Part shown: positions 55,783-64,000 of the stretch, piece after piece
How positions within the stretch are numbered: the stretch's first letter is position 1
How the letters are laid out: each line of letters opens with the position of its first letter
Origin: an uncultured Granulosicoccus sp.
GTDB lineage: Bacteria > Pseudomonadota > Gammaproteobacteria > Granulosicoccales > Granulosicoccaceae
Assembly (NCBI GenBank): GCA_947495035.1
Contig: CANLXI010000007.1
Location: 62,001 to 126,000 of the forward strand
Reading direction: 5' to 3'
DNA length: 64,000 bases
The notes under the pieces: generated by a model
Told to the model about the DNA's origin: nothing
The model's database searches: none
Seen by the model: the letters and a program-made list of their open reading frames with translations, nothing else
Position numbers and translations under genes: made by a program

Positions 55783-55799
55783 GGGGGGATGTTTGGTAG

Positions 55800-58340
<2,541 letters not shown>

Positions 58341-58344
<4 letters not shown>

Positions 58345-60581
58345 ACAGTGCGCCGATCGTACAGGATGTCTGCCTGCTCGGTGGCGGGCACAGTCACGTC
58401 CTGTTGATTCGACGTTGGGCAATGCAAGCTCTGCCGGGCGTACGACTGACCCTGGTGTCAAGCAGTTCGATGACCCCCTATTCGGGCATGCTGCCGGGCC
58501 TGATTGCCGGTCACTACAGCGTCGACGATATACACGTCGACTTGCGCAGATTGTGTGCCTGGGCCGGTATCCGTTTCATCGAGGAAACCGCCATCTCGCT
58601 GGATCCTGAACGACGGCAGATCGGCTTCGCGTCCAGGCCCGCTCTCGAGTTCGACGTGCTGTCTCTGGATACCGGTAGCACACCGGATCTGTCAGTGCCC
58701 GGGGCGCGGGAGCACGTCACACCGGTCAAACCGGTTCACAGCTTTCATGCTCGCTGGCAGCAGATCAGAGAGCGGCTCGAGTCATCGGAGGAGGAACGTG
58801 TATCCATCGGCGTAGTGGGCTCCGGTGCCGGCGGTTTCGAACTGGTGACTGCCATGCGCCATGTGCTGGCCAGTGAGCGGGCACAACTGTTCTGGTTCCT
58901 GCGCCATGACATGCCCTTGTCCGGTCGGCCAGCCCGGGTAGGCGAACTGGCACTGGCGGCCGCCAGGCGTGCCGGTATCGCGGTGATCACGCAGTTCGAC
59001 GTCATACGGGTCGAGTCCGATCGCCTGGTGGCGGCAGACTCTCGGGAAGTGACGCTGGACGAAGTGCTCTGGTGTACCGGGGCTGTGGCTCCCGACTGGC
59101 CGTCGGCTGCCGGTCTGGCCGTGGACTCTCGTGGTTTTGTCAGCACCAATGCCTGTCTGCAGAGCGTGTCTCATGACTTCATTTTTGCCAGCGGAGACAT
59201 CGGCACCCAACGCGCGACGCCTAGTGCCAAGGCTGGCGTATTCGCGGTTCGTCAGGCACCCATTCTGTTCGAGAATATTCAACATTACCTGCTCGGCAGG
59301 AAGCTGAAGCCCTATCGACCGCAGAAGGATTTCCTGAGCCTGATGGCAACCGGTGAAAAGCGCGCCATTGCCAATCGTGGTCCACTGACGGTCGAGGCTG
59401 ATTGGGTATGGCGTTGGAAGGACCATATCGATCAGACTTTCATGCGCAAGTTCAGTGATCTGCCGGTCATGAACCTGAATCCGGCGACCCTGAAACTGCC
59501 AGATGCCTTGCGGGAACGTCACCTTGACGCTGCAGGTTCGAAGGCAGGACACGCCGGGGCCGCCATGCGGTGCCGGGGTTGCGGTTCGAAGGTCGGCGAG
59601 CCGCTTCTGGAGCGAGTATTGACTCATGTTCGTGCCGACCAACAGACTGATGGCTCATCGCCACTGTCTCCAGCTGCGGATACGGCAGTGTTGTCCTTGC
59701 CCGGCAGCACCCTCGTGCAATCCGTCGATCTTGTCAATGCCATCGTGGACGATCCGTATCTGCTGGGGCGTATTGCCGCATTGCATGCATTGAGTGATGT
59801 GGTGACGGTGGATGCAACGGTTCATTCCGTGCAGGTCATTGCCACCGTGCCTTCAGGGACGGAGCCCATCGTTGAACGGGATCTGAAGCTGTTGATGAGC
59901 GGACTGTCGCACGTACTGGAAGCAGAGCGGTGTGCACTGGTTGGCGGGCATACGGTGCAGGGAGATGAGCTGTCGCTGGGTGTTGTCGTGAATGCCGTGC
60001 TGAATGACAACAGTGATGCGGCGTCCAGCGACAGGCCGGAAATGCACGTCGGTGACGTTCTGATCCTGACCCAGCCGCTGGGAATCGGCACGCTGTTCGC
60101 CGGGCTCATGCAAGGTCGAACGCGCGGGCCGGATGTTGGCAGCGCACTGCATCACATGCTGACAAGTAACCGGCCAGCGGCCCACATACTGCGTCAGGCC
60201 GGGGCGCATTACATGACGGATATCACGGGGTTCGGTCTGTTGGGTCATCTGCACCGATTGCTTGACGGCCTTCAGATGGGGGCACGTATTCGCAGTGCGC
60301 AGATTCCGCTGTTGCCGGGATCATGGCAATTGGCCGAACAGGGGGTGCGCAGTTCTCTGTGGCCCGAGAATCGCCAGGTACTCGATGTCATGGCGGTGGA
60401 CGCCGATATTCCGGCATCGCGGTTGTCCCTGCTGTGTGATCCGCAAACCAGCGGTGGGCTGCTGGCCATCGTACCGGCGTCTGCGCAGGCTGACTGTCTT
60501 GAACGCTTGCATGCCGCGGGCTATGCCGAAGCTGCGGTGATTGGCGACATGGCACCATCGGCAACAATAACGCTGTCCTGA
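58341..60581 (+). CDS. selD: Pyridine nucleotide-disulfide oxidoreductase fused to selenophosphate synthetase (SelD)
   Basis: 746 residues. The N-terminal half (about 1-370) is an FAD-dependent NDH-2-like oxidoreductase (VCLLGGGHSHVLLIRRWAM; VVGSGAGGFELVTAMRHVL; FIFASGDIG). The C-terminal half (about 390-746) is SelD, with the Cys-containing RCRGCGSKVGEPLLERVL, the LVGGHTVQGDELSLG metal/ATP region, TDITGFGLLGHLHRL and LCDPQTSGGLL. It makes selenophosphate from selenide and ATP. Fusions of this kind are known in scattered bacteria, where the oxidoreductase may supply reduced selenium. The start is GTG, overlapping selU. The window contains no selA, selB or tRNA-Sec, pointing to tRNA modification rather than selenocysteine as the local use. 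Confidence 0.94.
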
Positions 60582-60604
60582 CATTCACTGACGAGAAGAA
60601 TCTG

Positions 60605-61777
60605 ATGAACAACACCCTGCTATGGCTGCGGGCCGAATCCAAGGCCTTTGAAGAGCGCACCTTGCTGACGCCAGAGGTGACCCGTGAGCTGTTGAAGGCA
60701 GGCTTCGAGGTCGTGGTCGAACGTAGCGTTGCACGTATCTTCAGCGATGAGGAGTATCAGGAAGCGGGATGCCGATTGGTGCCCGAGGGTAGCTGGCAGG
60801 CAGCTCCTGAACATGCCTTCATTCTGGGGCTCAAGGAACTGGATCCCGTACTGGGTCCGTTCACGCGGCGTCACGTACATTTTGCGCATGCCTACAAGCA
60901 TCAGAGTGGCTGGCAGGAGACCCTCGGTGCATTTGCGCGCGGCAAGGGCACCCTGTATGACCTGGAGTATCTGGTCGATGAACAGGGGCGGCGAGTGGCC
61001 GCATTCGGGTACTGGGCAGGCTTTGTCGGAGCGGCGACAGCCGTGCTCAGCTGGGCTGGACAGGCCTTGGGCAAAGAACCCAGTCTGGCAGCCTTGCAGG
61101 CCTGGCCCGACAAGAATGCCCTGATTGCCGACGTGCGTGAACAGTTGGCGCAGGTAGAGGCAGCGCAAGGCGGTTGTGATGAGGATGCAGTCGTCAGTGA
61201 GGCCGGCGCGGCAGCTCAATCGCACAAGCCGGTTGATCAGCGCCCGACTGCGTTGGTCATCGGCGCTCTGGGACGCTGCGGTAGAGGGGCCTGTGAGTTG
61301 CTGGAAGCCTGCGATGTGCCGCTCACTCGTTGGGATCAGGCTGAAACAGCCGCCGGGGGACCCTTCGATGCAGTTCGCGAGCACGACATGCTGATCAACT
61401 GCGTATTCGTGAATGCGCCGTCCTTGCCTTTCACCACGCTTGAACATCTGCAATCTCCCCAACGTCGTCTATGCGTCATCGCCGACGTCAGCTGCGATCC
61501 TACGGGTGAGTTCAATCCCTTGCCTGTCTATCGCGATTGCACCACCATGGACAGACCGGTTGAGCGACTTCTTGCTGCCGACGGATCAGCGCCGCGACTG
61601 GACATCATTGCTATTGATCATCTGCCTTCTCTGCTGCCCAGAGAGAGCAGTGAGGACTTCTCGACACAGATGTTGCCGCATCTGCTCGAGCTGAAACAGC
61701 CTGACCAGGGTGTCTGGCAGCGTGCAGAGGCCGTTTTCAGGCAGTACCGGGATCTGGCGACCGGACAACAGGCCTGA
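60605..61777 (+). CDS. Saccharopine dehydrogenase (lysine-forming, LYS1-like)
   Basis: A 390-residue alanine-dehydrogenase/saccharopine-dehydrogenase fold. Family motifs are RAESKAFEERTLLTPEVTRE near the N-terminus, ILGLKELDPVLGPFTRRHVH, FAHAYKHQSGWQETL, GTLYDLEYLVDEQGRRVAAF followed by GYWAGFVGAATAVLSW, and Rossmann ALVIGALGRCGRGACELLEA. Lysine-forming NAD-dependent saccharopine dehydrogenase is best known from fungi, but bacterial homologues occur. Whether it runs in lysine breakdown or another role is unknown, and no partner genes are adjacent. It starts 23 bp after the selD fusion, on the same strand. Confidence 0.88.
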   Translation: MNNTLLWLRAESKAFEERTLLTPEVTRELLKAGFEVVVERSVARIFSDEEYQEAGCRLVPEGSWQAAPEHAFILGLKELDPVLGPFTRRHVHFAHAYKHQSGWQETLGAFARGKGTLYDLEYLVDEQGRRVAAFGYWAGFVGAATAVLSWAGQALGKEPSLAALQAWPDKNALIADVREQLAQVEAAQGGCDEDAVVSEAGAAAQSHKPVDQRPTALVIGALGRCGRGACELLEACDVPLTRWDQAETAAGGPFDAVREHDMLINCVFVNAPSLPFTTLEHLQSPQRRLCVIADVSCDPTGEFNPLPVYRDCTTMDRPVERLLAADGSAPRLDIIAIDHLPSLLPRESSEDFSTQMLPHLLELKQPDQGVWQRAEAVFRQYRDLATGQQA

Positions 61778-61788
61778 CTTGACAGCGG

Positions 61789-61811
61789 CTCGTCCCTTGG
61801 TGTGGGGCGAG
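61789..61811 (+). terminator. Hairpin after the saccharopine dehydrogenase gene
   Basis: CTCGTCCC (61789-61796) and GGGGCGAG (61804-61811) form an 8-bp stem with one G-U pair and a seven-base loop, 12 bp past the stop. It lies between convergent genes. A T-run is lacking, so this is a moderate call. Confidence 0.4.
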
Positions 61812-61846
61812 TTGTGCGACGCTATCCGAAGCGGATGATTGAATGC

Positions 61847-61927
61847 GTCAAACAGGTCAAACAGGTCAAACAGGTCGAACAGGTCGAACAGGTCGAATAG
61901 AGCGAATAGAGCGAATAGAGCGAATAG
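61847..61927. repeat. Nine-unit 9-bp tandem repeat between convergent genes
   Basis: Exactly 81 bp: GTCAAACAG x3, GTCGAACAG x2, GTCGAATAG x1 and AGCGAATAG x3. The changes accumulate stepwise along the array. It starts 69 bp past the saccharopine dehydrogenase stop and ends 34 bp before the original 3' end of the peroxidase gene. It is not part of any supported gene. Its unit length equals that of the coding repeat inside the same peroxidase gene 600 bp away, though the sequence is different. Confidence 0.95.
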
Positions 61928-61961
61928 AGCGGGTCAAACGGATCAGAGCAGACCGAACGAC

Positions 61962-62894
61962 CTACTTCAACAGCGCCTCGATGTCGCTCACCAGCTGTTT
62001 GCCCGTCGGCAGTACGCTGGACCCATAGTGGGCCACTACCTCTCCGTTTCTGTCGACCAGGTACTAGTTGAAATTCCATTGCGGGTAGATGCCGGTTGCA
62101 GCCGCGAGGTATTGGTACAAGGGATGCGCATCGGCCGCGGTGACATGCACCTTCTGGAACATGGGAAAGCTCACGCCATAGTTCAGTTCACAGAACCTGG
62201 CCACCGCAGCTTCGGAATCGAGCTCCTGGCGAAAGTCCTCGGACGGGAAACCGAGTACCGCGAATCCTCGCTCGCCATAGCGCCGGTGCAGTGTTTCCAG
62301 TGATTCGAACTGAGGGGTGAAACCGCATTTGCTGGCGGTATTGACAAGCAACAGCACCTTGCCGGCAAACGCATCGCACAAGGGTCTGGCCTCTGGTCCC
62401 ATGAGCGGGCGAATGGCATGGGTCAGCAGAGGCGAGCAACTCCTTTCCGGACTACTCGATTCTGCCGACACAGGGACGCTCAGAGGCTCGGGCGAGGGCG
62501 GCTGCAAGGCTACACCCCGATCCATAAGCGCTGTCATGATTGCCGTGCCCTCTGTGCCCTCTGTGCCCGCTGTGTCTGTCGTGTCTGTCGTGCCTGTCGT
62601 GCCTGTCGTGCCTGTCGTGCCTGTCGTGTCTGTCGTGTCTGTCGTGTCTGTCGTGTCTGTCGTGCCAGTCGTGCCAGTCGTGCCAGTCGTGCCAGTCGTG
62701 CCAGTCGTGCCAGTCGTGCCAGTCGTGCCAGTCGTGTCTGTCGTGCCTGTCGTGCCTGTCGTGCCTGTCGTGCCTGTCGTGCCTGTTGTACCCGCCGCGG
62801 CCAGGCTCCCTGACCAGGCAATCGAGCAGGCGACCAGCGTGACGAGTATCATGGATGCGGGCCAATGTCGGCAATTCAGTGAGTGCATGTTCAT
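61962..62894 (-). pseudogene. Secreted glutathione-peroxidase-like protein with Thr-rich repeat linker, interrupted by an in-frame amber codon
   Basis: Read on the minus strand: a signal region ([20 protein letters not shown], with a possible LVAC lipobox), 28 units of Gly/Asp-Thr-Thr (about residues 35-118), a spacer, then a complete glutathione-peroxidase domain. The peroxidatic Cys is in [30 protein letters not shown] and YPQWNFN follow, the Trp and Asn being conserved. At 62066-62064 a TAG occupies the position where family members have Lys (WNFN-K-YLVD). The frame then continues for 33 family-like residues (YLVDRNGEVVAHYGSSVLPT and onward) to TAG at 61964-61962. A product stopping at the first TAG would lack the last strand and helix. 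Either a recent nonsense mutation, suppression or a sequencing error would explain this. Start ATGs lie at 62894, 62888 and 62852. Confidence 0.7.
62541..62792 (-). repeat. 28-unit 9-bp coding repeat (Gly/Asp-Thr-Thr) in the peroxidase gene
   Basis: From 62792 downward the minus strand reads six GTT units, one DTT, eight GTT, four DTT, four GTT and one DTT. Four degenerate units ([12 protein letters not shown]) end at 62541. Twenty-four units are essentially perfect. The central eight use GGC ACG ACT, whereas the others use ACG ACA, showing block-wise duplication. Nine bases keep the frame, so copy number can change without breaking the protein. Confidence 0.97.
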
Positions 62895-62909
62895 ACTCGA
62901 GTGTCCACC

Positions 62910-64000
62910 ATGCTGAGCGGGGAAACGGGAACGATATCGGACGATTACTATCTTGCCAACTTTCATCGTCTGGCAGAATTTGTCGTCGATACCTATCGTG
63001 ACATCCTGACACCCGAAGAGCGGCAGTGGTATGCCTCCGTGCAGTCCTCCCCGGAATCTGCCCAGAGACTCTATATTCGTCTGCTGACGAGAAAGGGATC
63101 AGTTTTCCGGCTGAGCCGTCTTCGCTATCCGGAAATCGACGACCTGCAGCAGGCTGCCGGGCAGCTGGCTACCCGCGGTCTGGCCGATATCAGTGCCCCG
63201 ACCGATCCGCGCACCCTGCTGGCGGCGTTCACCAAGCCGGAATTGCTCGACCTGCTGGAGCCCGGCTTGGCGCGATCGCGTCCTCGAGCCGAGCTGATCG
63301 AGCAGGTCATGTCGAGCGACGTCTTGTCGATGCAGAATGCCATCGATGAACTGCAAGGGGCGGATCACTGGATCACCCTGTTCGGTCACCAGCACTGGAA
63401 TGTCTTCCGGCTCGGTTTCTTCGGCAATCTGTATCAGGACAGTAGCGAGTTCGTGCTGCAGGAACTGGGCACCGTACGCTACGAGAGTTATCGTCTGGAC
63501 AATGATGCCCGAGCGTATGCCACGCGTGCGCAGCTCAATGCGCACTTGCGTTATTTCGAGTGTGAGGCCCTGTTCGAGACCATCGATCAGAAACAGCCGG
63601 AACAGCTGCTGGCCCTGATCGGACAGCTGCCGGTCGAGGTCGTGGACGATGATCATCTGCAGCGACGTGTCGATCGCTACCGCAATCGAGTGGCACGCCA
63701 ACTGGAGCGGCTGGGACGGGATGCCGATGCGCTGGCACTGTATGCGCACTCGCTGCATCCGCCGGCGCGCGAAAGACGTATCCGGCTGCATCTGCAGCGC
63801 GATGAGCGAGAGAGTGCCGCGCGACTGCTGGCCAGCCTGCTGGAAGATCCTTTCAATGATGCCGAGAGTCAGGTGGGCGAACGATTGCAGCAGCAGCTGA
63901 ACAAGCTCCGTGGCAGGAAGAGCAAAAGGGCGCCTCGCTTCAGACCACAAACTACAACGCTGACGCTTTCCGATTCCCCTGGCCGAGTGGAGCTGGCGGC
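62910..64000 (+). CDS. FAN1-like VRR-NUC nuclease, N-terminal part (cut by window edge)
   Basis: An open frame starts with ATG at 62910 and runs to the window end (363 residues visible). [20 protein letters not shown], then [20 protein letters not shown] followed by LRYPEI, matches the N-terminal region of bacterial FAN1 (structure-specific nuclease for branched or cross-linked DNA). A SAP-like segment ([17 protein letters not shown]) and a TPR-like region ([20 protein letters not shown]) follow. The catalytic VRR-NUC domain should lie beyond base 64000, so activity cannot be judged. Its start is only 15 bp from the first possible start of the divergent peroxidase gene. Confidence 0.85.
   Translation, partial: MLSGETGTISDDYYLANFHRLAEFVVDTYRDILTPEERQWYASVQSSPESAQRLYIRLLTRKGSVFRLSRLRYPEIDDLQQAAGQLATRGLADISAPTDPRTLLAAFTKPELLDLLEPGLARSRPRAELIEQVMSSDVLSMQNAIDELQGADHWITLFGHQHWNVFRLGFFGNLYQDSSEFVLQELGTVRYESYRLDNDARAYATRAQLNAHLRYFECEALFETIDQKQPEQLLALIGQLPVEVVDDDHLQRRVDRYRNRVARQLERLGRDADALALYAHSLHPPARERRIRLHLQRDERESAARLLASLLEDPFNDAESQVGERLQQQLNKLRGRKSKRAPRFRPQTTTLTLSDSPGRVELA

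Noticed and set aside
62064..62066. Pyrrolysine or selenocysteine codon in the peroxidase gene
   Set aside because: Selenocysteine uses UGA, and the peroxidatic position is already Cys. Nothing in the window suggests pyrrolysine genes, and the affected position is Lys in relatives, so a point mutation is simpler.
61847..62792. CRISPR array
   Set aside because: Units are 7-9 bp and contiguous with no spacers, and no cas genes are present.
62534..62916. Several open frames on both strands through the 9-bp repeat (poly Cys-Leu-Ser, Val-Pro-Val, His-Asp-Arg repeats)
   Set aside because: A 9-bp repeat lacking stop codons opens all six frames. Only the Gly/Asp-Thr-Thr frame links a signal sequence to a recognisable enzyme domain.

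Overview
The window reads as GC-rich chromosomal DNA from a heterotrophic gammaproteobacterium, probably free-living or marine. The evidence is the fused RlmKL methyltransferase, SohB, the long E. coli-type ArgG, a Sad-like dehydrogenase and QseB/QseC-style two-component genes. I see no rRNA, tRNA, prophage, transposase or CRISPR array. Genus assignment is not possible from the sequence alone.

Layout. 1-5.4 kb, minus strand: a membrane CHASE/PAS sensor (cut by the window edge) coupled to a periplasmic binding protein, a small DUF2852-like membrane protein, and a tandem UspA protein next to a SulP/STAS transporter. 5.4-7.1 kb: a long leader and a highly disordered Asn/Arg/Gln- and Lys/Arg/Pro/Ala-rich protein. 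7.2-14.1 kb: ETF-ubiquinone oxidoreductase, a CPSF73-like metallo-beta-lactamase RNase, RlmKL and SohB. 14.3-20.1 kb: two two-component systems, a succinate-semialdehyde dehydrogenase, a 23-copy heptamer array and a small membrane protein. 20.5-26.3 kb: aconitase, a K+ channel, FadH-type dienoyl-CoA reductase and a YgiN-like monooxygenase.

26.3-36.3 kb is the most coherent system: a guanidine-assimilation operon. It encodes an NMT1/TauA-type ABC transporter, the two DUF1989 carboxyguanidine deiminase subunits, a biotin-dependent guanidine (formerly 'urea') carboxylase and allophanate hydrolase. Its 370-bp control region holds two NtrC-like sites 31 bp apart, an IHF-like site, a near-consensus sigma-54 promoter and a guanidine-I (ykkC) riboswitch. 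The riboswitch has a plausible alternative fold that would hide the ribosome-binding site. Nitrogen limitation and guanidine would therefore be sensed in series.

36.3-42.5 kb: a CoA transferase, an HPt/REC-PAS-GGDEF-EAL signalling operon, a thioesterase, a DUF1289 protein and an HMG-CoA-lyase family protein. 42.6-55.4 kb: nucleoside/ribose use (ribokinase, nucleoside hydrolase, BMP-type nucleoside ABC transporter) around a cadherin-like lipoprotein, a class I glutamine amidotransferase, an FMN-dependent glutamate synthase-like protein and a Kef-type antiporter. 55.4-55.8 kb: an A+T-rich island flanked by 12-bp inverted repeats. 55.8-64 kb: argG; the selenouridine pair selU and an oxidoreductase-SelD fusion; a saccharopine dehydrogenase; a glutathione-peroxidase gene with a 28-unit 9-bp coding repeat and an in-frame amber codon; and the start of a FAN1-like nuclease.

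Main points for follow-up: the three-layer control of the guanidine operon; the peroxidase gene with its amber codon and repeat linker; three in-phase short-repeat arrays; the disordered protein with recurrent GNR motifs; and the inverted-repeat island before argG.
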